A stretch of 27,089 bases of DNA from DATJPR01 sp035506295 (GCA_035506295.1 DATJPR010000111.1:1-27089); one strand, 5' to 3'; shown: positions 16,060 to 25,455, counted from the stretch's first letter. Translations and numbers: made by a program. The notes: generated by a model from the letters alone, not told the origin.

Positions 16060-19000
16060 CGCGCGATGTCCCCGCCAACGATAATGTGTAACGATGCTCG
16101 TGGTGCAATTCCGGGATCGAGAACAAACCGGAAGGTTTGCGCACGCCCTCAAGAAGATTGATCAACGTATTGGTCACCCGAAGCTCAACGGTATTCGTGC
16201 CGGCACGAAGAGCGCCGGTGATATCAATGTCGTAGGGCGCCCAGGGTGCCACAAAACTCTTGTCATCATTCACCCTGATCTCCAGGACGTCCTCCCCGCA
16301 ATCGGCGCGGAGGGCAAGCCTGCCGTCCAGGTATTTCGCCGGAATCTCGATCGACGCACGGTAGATCCCCGTGCCCGAGAAGAATGGATATCCTTGAGAT
16401 CCCCAGTCTCCGATGCCGATCGACGGCGACGGCGCAATCACGACCATGTCGCCCTCTGCTTCCCTGAGGGCGAACGCACCGACCAGCTTGAGGGGATCGA
16501 GGATCCCGTCCGTACGGCGCACGACGACAAGACGGATGGCAATGGTGTTGACCCCGACGCTGACGTGCTGCGCAATATCGACTTCTTTGATTTCCGCATC
16601 GAGTGAACTTCGCCGGCCGGGATCCTTCACCCGAGTGCCGTTGACGAAGAGGGCGTGTTCCTTCCCGCTGAAGCCGTCAACAAGAACGCGAAGGTTCCGG
16701 GGCACGAATGCCGCGGTGAACCGTGTCCGGTACCAGAGCGTCACGGGATACGTCGCCTCGTCGCGTTCCTGACCGAGCTGCATCTCCCATGCACCACGGG
16801 TGACATCCAACCACCCTTCGTCACTGAAGTCCTTCGCGGCGCATCGATCGTCGCCTCCCACCTGCATCTTCCACTTCTCGAGGAGAAGCGCATTGTCCCC
16901 CTCCGCCCTGAATTCCATCGTCTCAGGGAATCGCAAGGCGCCGAGCGGGCGGCGGGCCTTCATCGTCAAGCGCTTCGTGCGGCCGCCTTCAGCAAGGGCT
17001 GCATGAACGACATTGTCGCGAGAGGCCAGGGTGCCCGAAACGCTTCCCCGATCGATGCTCTCGACGCGGAGGTTCGTATCGGTGACATGCACACGTCTCG
17101 CAGCACCGCGCTGCATCGCAATGATGCGCGCCTCCGCCGGCGGGAAATCGAGGACGAATGCCGTGCGGCCTGCCACCGTATCATAGGTCATGAGCGGCAG
17201 TATTGCGCCGGTATTCAGGTCCCAGAGCTCCGGCTCCCCCTCCTGCTCGAGGGAGATGGCCACGCCGGGCCGGGCGGACTGGGTCGTGTTCGCGAAGAAA
17301 TAAATGTCGAAGTCGTCCTTCACACGGTGGAGATAGAAGATCTCTTCATCGCTGACCTTCACGTCGGGGGACAGCGCGCCGGCCAACGCGGCCTGGAGCG
17401 GCCTTCGTCCAGCGGACGCATGAAGTCCTTTCCCCTTCAGGAAAATGACATTCTTCCCCTTGCGTATCGCCGTTGTTTTCGAGATTGAAGCGCCCTCAAA
17501 TTCCCGGAGCAGCCGCCGGGGGTCGATGCCGAAGAGCGCTTTCACGTCGTTCCCTGCATCGGAGTGGTCCGTCTCCATGAACTCGTAGGGAAGCAAAGCA
17601 TCGGCGATCACCGTCCCGCCGCTCTTCACAAACTTCCTGATGGCGTCGAACGTGGTTTTCTTCAGATGCGTCACGGGCGGCAGGATCAGCACCTGGAAGC
17701 GCTCGTCACGTATGCCGATGGTCCCGCGCTCGATGCTCGCGCTACTCAGGACGTCTTCTTCCACAAAATCGAAATCATAGTGCATGCGAAGCAGGGTGTC
17801 GGTGAGCCAGTTGAAATCCGCTTCGATCACGTTCCCGATGGCGTCGCGTTTCTGCGGGACATAGTGAGCCCAGATGCTCGTCAGCGGATAGAGGACAAGG
17901 ACCTTCGCGACATGGCGGCCGCCGGAGAGCAGATGGCTCAGCCGCGCCATGTAGGTGGTGAACTCGCCATAGTATTTCCACCAGGGGTGATGATAGAACT
18001 GCGACGGGGGCCAGTCGCGCTTGCGCTCGCCTTCGATCGAGTAGTGATATCCGTGGTTGTTGAAAAGATTGACCCCGAGAACATACTCCCAGTTGGCAAT
18101 CCATTTCATGCGCTGAAGCGTGCAATCCCAGTACGCCCCGCCCATGGACTCGCAGAGAAGCCGGGTGCTGCCGAAATGATGTGCGGCAGAACTGGCGATC
18201 TTGAGAGCGACGTGCTGGTCGGGCTCCTGAGCGGTGCCGACCTTGGGATAGAGATGGTCGACGCCGATGAGATGCATGTGCTCCAGATATTTGAACAGGT
18301 TCCCCTCGCAACGCGCATGCAAGCGCAGCCACTCCTCGAACAGCAGGTGGCCGGTAAAGAGCACGCCGTGTTCTTCGCACCAATCATGGAGCCGCTTGTA
18401 GTAGGTCTCCGCATACTGCTCCGTCAGCGTCCTCCAGAAATCGTAGCGGATCCGGGCCGTACGGGGACCCATGTTTGCATAGAGCGCGGGGAGAAATGGA
18501 CGAAGATCGTAGCCGCGACGCTCCCGGAAGATCTTGAACATCCGGCCGGTCCAGGGGATCACGAAATTGTCGATGCCGACGTGATAGTAGTGCATGGCCG
18601 GCTCGTCGGTATAGAAGCCGGGGACGATAGTGCCGAAGCTCTTCCCCACGGCGGCACGGTACCGCTCATGGGTAAATTCGATGAACCGGTCGGTCGATTC
18701 CGGGTTCAACGCGTCGATGTAATAGGGAACCTCCTTCTCAAGAAAGTACAGCAGGCGCCATTTCCCCGGCGGGGCTTCCCAGGGAATCACGCGTTCGAAC
18801 GAGAGATTCTGCGTCAGATCGATCGGGTTCCGGATCTCCGACTGGAATTCCTCTTCCGTGCATCCGAAGGCCGCAATAGGATACGCATCGCCCGTGTTCA
18901 CGTACCGGTTGTCGGTGGCTTCGAGAAACGTGAACAGCGGGCCGTCGACGTTCAACGCGACAAGCTCGAGATACTTTTGCCGGAGGTGCGGATATTGTGT

Positions 19001-19330
19001 CGGCACCTTGCGCTCGGCGGTCCCGCTCGGCCAGTTCATCTCGTCGTACACCCACGTATCGATGCCGATTTCCTTCGCCCGTTCGACCGCGACCCTCACC
19101 TTCTCGAACCAAGCGTCGGACACATAGGGGACTTTCAGGCCGAACCTCCCATGGATGAAGACGCCGGGAATCCCCTTGCTCTTGTATTCCCTCAGTTGCC
19201 ATTCCATTTCCTTCTCGTCCATCGCGCCGTTCCAGAACCAGAACGGAAGGATGCCCATCTCTTTCGGGGGTTGAACGAAGTTGTCCCTGGTGAGCGGTAC
19301 GCCTGACAGCGTCGTCCTGGCAAATGGCAT
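16052..19330 (-). CDS. GH106-like glycoside hydrolase (alpha-L-rhamnosidase type)
   Basis: A 1092-aa protein starting PFWFWNGAMDEKEMEWQLRE (residues 29-48), then GIPGVFIHGRFGL (53-65) and TWVYDEMNWPSG (92-103), the pattern of the large GH106-type alpha-L-rhamnosidases. Candidate acidic residues lie in FYTDEPAM (239-246, Glu243), TGHLLFEEW (326-334) and LLCESMGGAYW (391-401, Glu394). Two C-terminal beta-jelly-roll segments similar to GH2 sugar-binding domains occur near residues 870-920 and 1000-1070. No signal peptide is present, which suggests a cytoplasmic enzyme. GH106 enzymes remove alpha-L-rhamnose from pectic and other glycans, so a rhamnose-containing substrate is the likely inference; that needs biochemical proof. 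The gene follows the PorV-like gene by 31 nt and overlaps rbsK by 8 nt. Confidence 0.82.
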   Translation of the reverse strand: MPFARTTLSGVPLTRDNFVQPPKEMGILPFWFWNGAMDEKEMEWQLREYKSKGIPGVFIHGRFGLKVPYVSDAWFEKVRVAVERAKEIGIDTWVYDEMNWPSGTAERKVPTQYPHLRQKYLELVALNVDGPLFTFLEATDNRYVNTGDAYPIAAFGCTEEEFQSEIRNPIDLTQNLSFERVIPWEAPPGKWRLLYFLEKEVPYYIDALNPESTDRFIEFTHERYRAAVGKSFGTIVPGFYTDEPAMHYYHVGIDNFVIPWTGRMFKIFRERRGYDLRPFLPALYANMGPRTARIRYDFWRTLTEQYAETYYKRLHDWCEEHGVLFTGHLLFEEWLRLHARCEGNLFKYLEHMHLIGVDHLYPKVGTAQEPDQHVALKIASSAAHHFGSTRLLCESMGGAYWDCTLQRMKWIANWEYVLGVNLFNNHGYHYSIEGERKRDWPPSQFYHHPWWKYYGEFTTYMARLSHLLSGGRHVAKVLVLYPLTSIWAHYVPQKRDAIGNVIEADFNWLTDTLLRMHYDFDFVEEDVLSSASIERGTIGIRDERFQVLILPPVTHLKKTTFDAIRKFVKSGGTVIADALLPYEFMETDHSDAGNDVKALFGIDPRRLLREFEGASISKTTAIRKGKNVIFLKGKGLHASAGRRPLQAALAGALSPDVKVSDEEIFYLHRVKDDFDIYFFANTTQSARPGVAISLEQEGEPELWDLNTGAILPLMTYDTVAGRTAFVLDFPPAEARIIAMQRGAARRVHVTDTNLRVESIDRGSVSGTLASRDNVVHAALAEGGRTKRLTMKARRPLGALRFPETMEFRAEGDNALLLEKWKMQVGGDDRCAAKDFSDEGWLDVTRGAWEMQLGQERDEATYPVTLWYRTRFTAAFVPRNLRVLVDGFSGKEHALFVNGTRVKDPGRRSSLDAEIKEVDIAQHVSVGVNTIAIRLVVVRRTDGILDPLKLVGAFALREAEGDMVVIAPSPSIGIGDWGSQGYPFFSGTGIYRASIEIPAKYLDGRLALRADCGEDVLEIRVNDDKSFVAPWAPYDIDITGALRAGTNTVELRVTNTLINLLEGVRKPSGLFSIPELHHEHRYTLSLAGTSRDE

Positions 19331-19361
19331 GCTGATCTGCTCTCCCTTCCTGTGTGTGAGT

Positions 19362-20351
19362 TCAAAAATCCAGCGTCAATGAAATCCGCTGCGGCGACGA
19401 GAGATATTTGAAGCTGACGTACGAGTAGTCCAGTCGCAGGTTGAAGTCCCCGAGCTGTTTTTGCAGGCCGATGCCGAAGGAGGTGTTCCCGTCGTCGTAA
19501 TTAAAACGATACCCGCCCCGGAGGAAGAGGAATTCGAAGAATGCATACTCGGCGCCGATATTCCACCGTTCTCCGTAGTCGTTCGAATTCACCGTTTCCA
19601 GAGCGAGCGTCAACCGATGCGCGTCGCCTGCGGTCAGAAACGCGTCGACGGGCTTGATCAGGTCGATGGACGCGCCGATCGTGAAGAGCAACGGGATGTC
19701 GTATCCCTCTTTCCTGTCGCTGACATCCAGAAACTTCACCGAGTTCGCGAAGTTCTGAGCACTCATGGCGAACTTGATCCCGTTGAACTGGGTGTCGTAG
19801 AACGTTCCCACATCGAAGGCGAAGGTGCTTGCAGAATAGATGAAGAGCTTTTCCCGCAAGTATTTCGCCGTGACACCGATCGAGAGGTTCTCGCTGAACT
19901 GGCGGGCGAAGCTGAGCCCGACCGACAGGTCGTTGCCGGTGAACGTGTTGCCGGTCCGGGTGTCGCTCGACCCGCTCTCGCTCACTGCGAGGGCTTCCGG
20001 AATATCGCCATACGAAAGTTCGGAATAGCTGAGTCCCACGACACCCACGTCGCCCAGACGGAACCCGACAGCCCCCGCCATGTAGTCAAGGTCGGCGAGC
20101 CATTTGTTGTAGGAGAACGACGCTTCGCCCGAGGCAACCCCGGCAAGTCCCGCAGGATCCCAGAACACCGTATTGATGTCGCGGACCACCGCGATGGAGG
20201 CCTCACCCATGCCCGTCTGCCGGGCGCCGATGCCGATCTTGAGGAACTGGAATGCCGCCCTGCCGGCCTTGTTGAAATCCTGAGCCGACGCCTCCGGTCG
20301 TGCCAGCAGAAAACCGAGAACGGCCGCAATCCACAAACAAAGAGTTTTCAT
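19362..20351 (-). CDS. PorV/PorQ family outer-membrane beta-barrel protein
   Basis: A 329-aa protein with a Sec signal peptide (residues 1-23, MKTLCLWIAAVLGFLL...ASAQ), followed by the family hallmark FLKIGIGARQTGMGEASIA (36-54) and INTVFWDPAGLAG (59-71), as in UPF0164/PorV/PorQ proteins. The rest consists of alternating beta strands and ends in a terminal Phe (SLTLDF), typical of outer-membrane barrels. In T9SS bacteria PorV shuttles cargo proteins to the surface attachment complex and PorQ belongs to the same family. The gene lies 15 nt after the 741-aa protein, which has a type IX-like tail, so a chaperone or anchoring role for that protein is plausible. Whether it is a general secretion component or a dedicated partner is unknown. 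Confidence 0.86.
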   Translation of the reverse strand: MKTLCLWIAAVLGFLLARPEASAQDFNKAGRAAFQFLKIGIGARQTGMGEASIAVVRDINTVFWDPAGLAGVASGEASFSYNKWLADLDYMAGAVGFRLGDVGVVGLSYSELSYGDIPEALAVSESGSSDTRTGNTFTGNDLSVGLSFARQFSENLSIGVTAKYLREKLFIYSASTFAFDVGTFYDTQFNGIKFAMSAQNFANSVKFLDVSDRKEGYDIPLLFTIGASIDLIKPVDAFLTAGDAHRLTLALETVNSNDYGERWNIGAEYAFFEFLFLRGGYRFNYDDGNTSFGIGLQKQLGDFNLRLDYSYVSFKYLSSPQRISLTLDF

Positions 20352-20366
20352 AGCCCACCCGGTGAG

Positions 20367-22592
20367 TTAACGGATGATCATAAGTTTGCCGGTAAACGTC
20401 CCGCTGATCCCTGCAACGTCGGGTTGCACGTGATAGATATAGAGCCCCGGAGCAACCAGAAGCCCGGAATCCGTTTTTTGATCCCAGGACTCGCTCCCAT
20501 AAACGTTGCCGGCCACATCGGGGGCGTGCTGAAGAGTTCGCACCAGATCGCCCGAAAGCGTATAGATCCGGATCGTCGCCTTCTCCGGAAGATTGCGGAA
20601 CTCGATTGCGTAGGGATTGCTGCTGCCGAATGTCCGCCTCGGATCGCCGTAGACGTACGGATTCGGCGCCGCGAAGACGTTCAGCGAGCTGACCGGTCCG
20701 GGCGCAGGCGTCACCGGCAGGGACCGGTTGACATCACTGCTGGCCAACTCAGGAAGACCCGAGACCTGCGACCCGTTTGAGGAAACCCATGTCTTCGGCT
20801 GCAGACGGTATGCAGAGACGTAGTACCCGTACCGGAGGCCGAACTTCACCGATTTGTCAAGCCAGCTGTATTTGTTCTCGGCGTTGTCAAAGATCGAAGC
20901 GAACGCGGCCCGCGGGATGTCCGCGATCTGTGTCCATGCCGCACCGCGAAAGGCGGGCAGGATACCATCCCCGCTGTACTGGAAGTCCGATGAACGGTAA
21001 ATCCGGTAGCCGTCAACATCCGTGGCCCCATCGAACCATGGGTTGCCGGCGCCATCGGGGAAGGCGGTATTCTCCGCGACCTTCGTCCAGGTGACCGCGA
21101 CCGCGGGCGTATCCAGTCCGAGCGAGGCGTTCACCGCAACGCACGGAGGGGGAGGTGGAGGAGGTGGCACCTGCGCGGCGATCGGTATCCCGTTCACGAC
21201 GGCACCGATCCCCCATTTCACTGCATTGCGGGCGAGATCTGCATTCCTGCGAATCGCTGCGATGGTGCTGTCCGGGAAGTGATGGTTCGGATCGCCTGCG
21301 ACGACGTCGTTGTAATCCATGACGCCGGAAATTTCCGCAACGACGAATCGGAGCGAATCCCCGGGAGCCATCGTGTACGGCCCGTAGCTGAACGTGTAGA
21401 AGTTGAACCGATGGCCGGTGTTCCCGAGCGCGACCTGCGTGTCCGGTGTCGTCGCAAATACGTAAAATCTCTGGTTCGGGAATTTCCCCGGGACAAAGTT
21501 CTCAAGATCAAGGCTTTGACCCTGGAGTTTCCCGCCTTTGTGCGAATCCACTCTCAGCACATCGGGCTTGGGTGTGGCGCGCGGAGATCCTCCCTTGGTA
21601 AGCGGAGAAGCATAGAGTGCCAGCCATCCGAATGCCGCCGGGCTCTGCAGCTCGTTGCCGAACCTCGCGCGGACGTCGGCAATGTTCTTCGGCGGGAAAA
21701 GATCCGCGTTGTTCGGCGATCCACCCCCATTGATGTTCGTCGAGTACACCAGCGTGTTGCCGCCCTCGATATGATAGTAGTCGTGGAACGGATAGCCGTC
21801 CTTGGTCCCTCCCCATCCGAATGCGCCTGCTTGAATCGCCGTGAGCGTGCTCGACCAATTCAGCTGGCTTTTCGTGGAGACGGAGATGCCGGAGTGGAAG
21901 ACGAAATACAGACCGCTGAGCGTCTGTTGCGGAAACCCCGGCACCACGACCGAACTCAGGGTGGAAACCATGATCCCTGTATTCTTGAAGGTGTAATCGT
22001 AAATGATGAAATCCTGGCAGCCCGGGTACGACCACACATAGGACCGCCTCGTCACCGTCACTCCCATGTCGGTGTTCCACGTCGCGGTGATCATCTCCTC
22101 GGGAAGGCGGCTGTCAAACCCCGGTTGTTCGCAGTAGTTCGAGTCCTTCGTCATCGGCAACAGGTCTGTCGACTTCTCCACGCCCCGCGTGTTCGCCTGG
22201 AGACCCGAGGCATAGAGTTCGTAATCGGTCGGCAGGGGCGTGTTCGTGGGCGGCGCTCCGGGCGTCAGAAGATTCTGCCCCACAATCCAGACCCCGGAAC
22301 GGAAATTGTGGAAGTTGCAGTTCTCGTATCCCTGCGCAAGCGCTTCATCCTCATTGCCGACGGGATGATTGTATCCTTTGAAGCCCGGAAAGAACCCGAG
22401 CGGGTAGGGAGTCTGAAAGTCCCAGGCGCCAAGACTCCCGATCCAACCGTCGTTCATGAGATCTTCCCACAATCGTCCGCGCTCATGCTGCATCTCGGAG
22501 TTTATCTGAGCGCTTCCCGGCTGTGTGGCGATCGCGAGGAGGATCGGGGCAAAGATCAGAAGCGGCCTAATGGTTTTCATGGCTGTACTCAT
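20367..22592 (-). CDS. secreted multidomain protein with fibronectin-like region and type IX-like C-terminal tail
   Basis: This 741-aa protein has a Sec signal peptide (MKTIRPLLIFAPILLAIATQ, ending in GSAQ). ATG at 22592 is 9 nt after the receptor stop; MKTI at 22580 is an equally good start. Residues about 30-470 form a large domain I do not recognise, rich in Trp, Tyr and Gly. Eight consecutive prolines (476-483, numbering from 22592) act as a linker, followed by a fibronectin type III-like region (AVTWTKVAEN; GYRIYRSSDF; YYVSAYR). The end is a sorting-domain-like beta sandwich: VFAAPNPYVYGD, IRIYTLSGDLVRTL, GLYIYHVQ and the final GKLMIIR. It resembles the FlgD-Ig/type IX sorting fold, but the usual NYPNPFNP signature is diverged. 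It sits between the TonB receptor and the PorV-like gene, the place SusD occupies in classical loci. Function unknown; a surface glycan-binding role is inferred. Confidence 0.8.
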   Translation of the reverse strand: MSTAMKTIRPLLIFAPILLAIATQPGSAQINSEMQHERGRLWEDLMNDGWIGSLGAWDFQTPYPLGFFPGFKGYNHPVGNEDEALAQGYENCNFHNFRSGVWIVGQNLLTPGAPPTNTPLPTDYELYASGLQANTRGVEKSTDLLPMTKDSNYCEQPGFDSRLPEEMITATWNTDMGVTVTRRSYVWSYPGCQDFIIYDYTFKNTGIMVSTLSSVVVPGFPQQTLSGLYFVFHSGISVSTKSQLNWSSTLTAIQAGAFGWGGTKDGYPFHDYYHIEGGNTLVYSTNINGGGSPNNADLFPPKNIADVRARFGNELQSPAAFGWLALYASPLTKGGSPRATPKPDVLRVDSHKGGKLQGQSLDLENFVPGKFPNQRFYVFATTPDTQVALGNTGHRFNFYTFSYGPYTMAPGDSLRFVVAEISGVMDYNDVVAGDPNHHFPDSTIAAIRRNADLARNAVKWGIGAVVNGIPIAAQVPPPPPPPPCVAVNASLGLDTPAVAVTWTKVAENTAFPDGAGNPWFDGATDVDGYRIYRSSDFQYSGDGILPAFRGAAWTQIADIPRAAFASIFDNAENKYSWLDKSVKFGLRYGYYVSAYRLQPKTWVSSNGSQVSGLPELASSDVNRSLPVTPAPGPVSSLNVFAAPNPYVYGDPRRTFGSSNPYAIEFRNLPEKATIRIYTLSGDLVRTLQHAPDVAGNVYGSESWDQKTDSGLLVAPGLYIYHVQPDVAGISGTFTGKLMIIR
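21144..21167 (-). other. run of eight proline codons in the 741-aa protein
   Basis: Reading down from 21167 the eight codons are CCA, CCT, CCT, CCA, CCT, CCC, CCT and CCG, and a cysteine codon follows. Such polyproline runs slow ribosomes and usually need elongation factor P. Here it separates the large unknown N-terminal domain from the fibronectin-like region and probably serves as a stiff linker. The mixed codon use speaks against a recent slippage expansion. Confidence 0.85.
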
Positions 22593-22601
22593 GGAGTGAA
22601 G

Positions 22602-25451
22602 TTACAGTTCCAGGTTGACACCGAACACCACGGAACGGGGGAGATTGCGATACTTTGCGAGGTCCAGATACGGCACGCCGTTGGCGTCCTGCGCCGGAAC
22701 GTCCTTGAATCCGCTGTTGACCAGCTTCGCCTGGTCCTCGGGAGACGCCGTCTTGAACAGGTCGAGGTTCAGCGACTTGAAGTTCAGCACGTTGTGGATC
22801 TCGGCATAGACACCGAGACGGATCCCGTTGGCCGGACCGATGACGAAGTCTTTTCTGATCCTTGCATTCATGCTATGGTCCACCGGCCGCAGGTACTCCT
22901 TGCCGTTGTAGAGGAAGATATCGGAGAGGTCCTGCGGATTGGGGAAGACCGCTTGATAGTCCAGCGTCACGCTCAGGTCTTCAAGCGCCCCTGCCAACAG
23001 ATCCATTTCGCCGGGCGTCTCATAATATACTCCTGCCTTCAATCGCGACGGAGAATGATTGATGATGTCGCCGCTGGATTTGTACAGGTAGCCGCTTTCC
23101 GTGATCACGCTCGGTGCGCCGCTCGACCCGGTGATGCCGATCTGCGTCGTGAAGTTTGCATATCCCCAGACCGTCCCCCAGGAGAAGCGACTCGACTGTT
23201 TGCGCAGCGAGATCTCCACGCCGCGGACATCGCCGTAGTCGCCGTTCCCTTGTGTCCGGTAGATCCCGTAAGGGGAAACCACGGTGACGACGCGAAGCGT
23301 GTTTCGGATGTCCTTGTAGTAGCCGGTGACCGTCAACAGAACCTGATCGAAGAAATTCCTGTCGATGCCGAGCTCATACGCCACGGTTTCCTCGGGTTTG
23401 ACGGCCCGATTGCCGAGGACCCAGGGAATCGTCGGCGTGGAATTGTAGACAAGCATTGTCGTGAGGTTCCCGAGCGCCTCATAGTCCGCGGTTCCCTCGC
23501 CGTAGTCGCCGAACGGACCACGCTCGAAGAAGTGCCCGTAGGAGAAGTGCAACGCGGTGTTCTCGTCGATGGGATGAGAGATCCCGAGGCGCGGGCTGAA
23601 TTGCGTGAACGGCTTCGTCTTCTCCTTGGGCCCTTCAATCGGATCGAAGAGATCCAGATACACATAGTCGTTCGGGTTGTAGAAATCGAAGCGGAAGCCG
23701 AGGTTCATGACGAAGCCGCTGAACTCCAGCTTGTTCTGCTCGTAGATCGCACCCTGCCACGGATGATAGATCGCCGAATCGACGCGGTCCGGCGACTTTG
23801 CCTGGTCCCAATGGTTGAGATGATAGTACGTGAATTCCCCGCCGGCTTTCACCTGCCAGAATTTGTTCAGCTGGCTCTCGTAGTATGCGGTGCCGGTCCA
23901 GTCAGTATTTTTGTCATGGTACCGGTAGTAGTAGCCCAGCGTATGATACCCGATGATGTCCTGGTACCCGCCGGGGACGGGGATGTCTCCGGTGAAGTTT
24001 CCTGCCGAATCGTAGCTCGCCTCCACGGCACGCAGATAGTCGTACGTCGGACCGGTGGCATCCCACCCCAGGGGATCACCCGGGAGGACATCGGTGGACC
24101 GGGCGGCGAACACGCGTGAGAGCTTGATTTCATACATCGTCGCGATATTGACAATGTGCGTCAGCCGGAGCGTCTCGCCATCGGTTTCGGATTTCGGAAG
24201 ACCGTCAAAATCGTAATACGCATACCGTCCGCTGATCCCGTACGATGTCGCCCAATCGGTATTCGGGACTGTGCCGAAGCCCCACGAGTCGTTCGAGTTG
24301 CCGACGAATCCTGAAAGTTGCAGCTTGGTCGACGGATCGAGGGCAAACGTGATCTTGCCATCTCCGGTGAAATATTTCCCCCTGCTGTCGAAGGCGTTCC
24401 CCATAAGAGGCGGCTCGACATCATATTTGCCGGAGAGGAAGAATGTCGCGTTCGGAACCGATGGGATGGGCCCGCCGATACTGAGCTCCCCCTGCATGCC
24501 CGGAACTTTGTCATAATCGGTAAGAGGTTGATGCGTGGCCATGTAATTGCCAAACGCCTGCTCGGGTGTCCAAGAAACCTTCGGATCGTTGCCGTGAAGA
24601 CCGTTCGGGTCGACCCACTGATCCGGATGGTCGATCCACCACTGGAGATGACGGGCATGCGAATTCTCCCAGTACAGCGGTGAAGACTGATCGTACAGCG
24701 ACGGGCCCCAATGTCGCACGCCCGCCGGCTGGAAGCGGAATTCGCCGTAGAAGGTGTAGTGATCCCCGCCCTCCTTGGTCACCATGTTGAAGACGCCTGA
24801 CCTTGCCTCTCCGTATTCCGCGTTGAACGAACCGGTGATGACTTCCATTTCCTGCACGGAGCTCAGGTTCACGCCGATGAACGCCTCCTGGTTGAGCGGA
24901 TTGCGTGCGCGGGCGCCGTCGACAATGACGGCCACTTCGTTCATCAGGCCGCCGCGGACGCTCATGACGCCGTTGTCGATGTTCACGCTCGGCAAAGTGG
25001 AAAGGACGTCCTCGACCGTGGTGGTCGGACGCGAGGTGAGATCGGTGGACTCGAGGAAGACCCGCGTCGCCGTGTTGTCCTTGGCTACGATCGGCCGCTG
25101 GGCGGTGACGGTGACTTCCTGGCCCTCCACGAGTCGCTCTTCCATCTTGAAATTCACCGGCGTGGTCGCGTCGATGCTCACCTTCACCGCTTTCACCAGA
25201 ACGTCGGAATACCCGACCTGGCTGGCCTTGAGGGTGTACGTGCCCGGCTCGATGTTCGCGAGGAAGTATTCGCCCTGAACATCTGTCGCGGCGCCCCTCG
25301 AGCTCCCGACGATGACGATGTTCACGCCGACGAGCGGTTCGCCGGACCTGGCGTCGGTGACCCGACCGGCGATCTTTCCGGTGGAACCCGCGAGGGCCTG
25401 CGAGGCACTCACGATCAGGATCCCTGCCACAAGGAGAATCCTCTGAGCCAT
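22602..25451 (-). CDS. TonB-dependent outer-membrane receptor with carboxypeptidase-regulatory-like N-terminal domain
   Basis: The 949-aa product starts with a signal peptide (MAQRILLVAGILIVSASQAL, residues 1-20). A carboxypeptidase-regulatory-like domain follows at about 24-105 (KIAGRVTDARSGEPLVGVNI and GEYFLANIEPGTYTLKAS), then the plug domain (TTTVEDVLSTLPSVNIDNG; VMSVRGG; VAVIVDGARARNPLNQEA; MEVITGSFNAEYGEARSG) and a long beta barrel ending in FGVNLEL. It is an energy-coupled outer-membrane importer of large or rare substrates. The ATG at 25451 is chosen over 25502 because of the excellent ribosome site AAGGAGGT, spaced 4 nt from the start, and because the signal peptide begins there. It is followed by the 741-aa protein after 9 nt and a PorV-like protein. 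No SusD is encoded nearby, so this is not a canonical SusC/SusD pair. Confidence 0.92.
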   Translation of the reverse strand: MAQRILLVAGILIVSASQALAGSTGKIAGRVTDARSGEPLVGVNIVIVGSSRGAATDVQGEYFLANIEPGTYTLKASQVGYSDVLVKAVKVSIDATTPVNFKMEERLVEGQEVTVTAQRPIVAKDNTATRVFLESTDLTSRPTTTVEDVLSTLPSVNIDNGVMSVRGGLMNEVAVIVDGARARNPLNQEAFIGVNLSSVQEMEVITGSFNAEYGEARSGVFNMVTKEGGDHYTFYGEFRFQPAGVRHWGPSLYDQSSPLYWENSHARHLQWWIDHPDQWVDPNGLHGNDPKVSWTPEQAFGNYMATHQPLTDYDKVPGMQGELSIGGPIPSVPNATFFLSGKYDVEPPLMGNAFDSRGKYFTGDGKITFALDPSTKLQLSGFVGNSNDSWGFGTVPNTDWATSYGISGRYAYYDFDGLPKSETDGETLRLTHIVNIATMYEIKLSRVFAARSTDVLPGDPLGWDATGPTYDYLRAVEASYDSAGNFTGDIPVPGGYQDIIGYHTLGYYYRYHDKNTDWTGTAYYESQLNKFWQVKAGGEFTYYHLNHWDQAKSPDRVDSAIYHPWQGAIYEQNKLEFSGFVMNLGFRFDFYNPNDYVYLDLFDPIEGPKEKTKPFTQFSPRLGISHPIDENTALHFSYGHFFERGPFGDYGEGTADYEALGNLTTMLVYNSTPTIPWVLGNRAVKPEETVAYELGIDRNFFDQVLLTVTGYYKDIRNTLRVVTVVSPYGIYRTQGNGDYGDVRGVEISLRKQSSRFSWGTVWGYANFTTQIGITGSSGAPSVITESGYLYKSSGDIINHSPSRLKAGVYYETPGEMDLLAGALEDLSVTLDYQAVFPNPQDLSDIFLYNGKEYLRPVDHSMNARIRKDFVIGPANGIRLGVYAEIHNVLNFKSLNLDLFKTASPEDQAKLVNSGFKDVPAQDANGVPYLDLAKYRNLPRSVVFGVNLEL

Positions 25452-25455
25452 ATTT

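Noticed and set aside
17564..19306. Plus-strand open frame of 580 codons antisense to the GH106-like gene
   Set aside because: Antisense frame of a real gene with no recognisable motif or ribosome site; the same applies to the plus-strand frames at 7222-8856, 4191-5414, 19461-20780 and 25468-26418.
21279..24119. Long plus-strand open frame of 946 codons antisense to the receptor and the 741-aa gene
   Set aside because: It is a shadow of GC-rich coding DNA: its translation has low complexity, Arg/Val/His-rich composition and no domain, and both minus-strand genes are complete with clear motifs.
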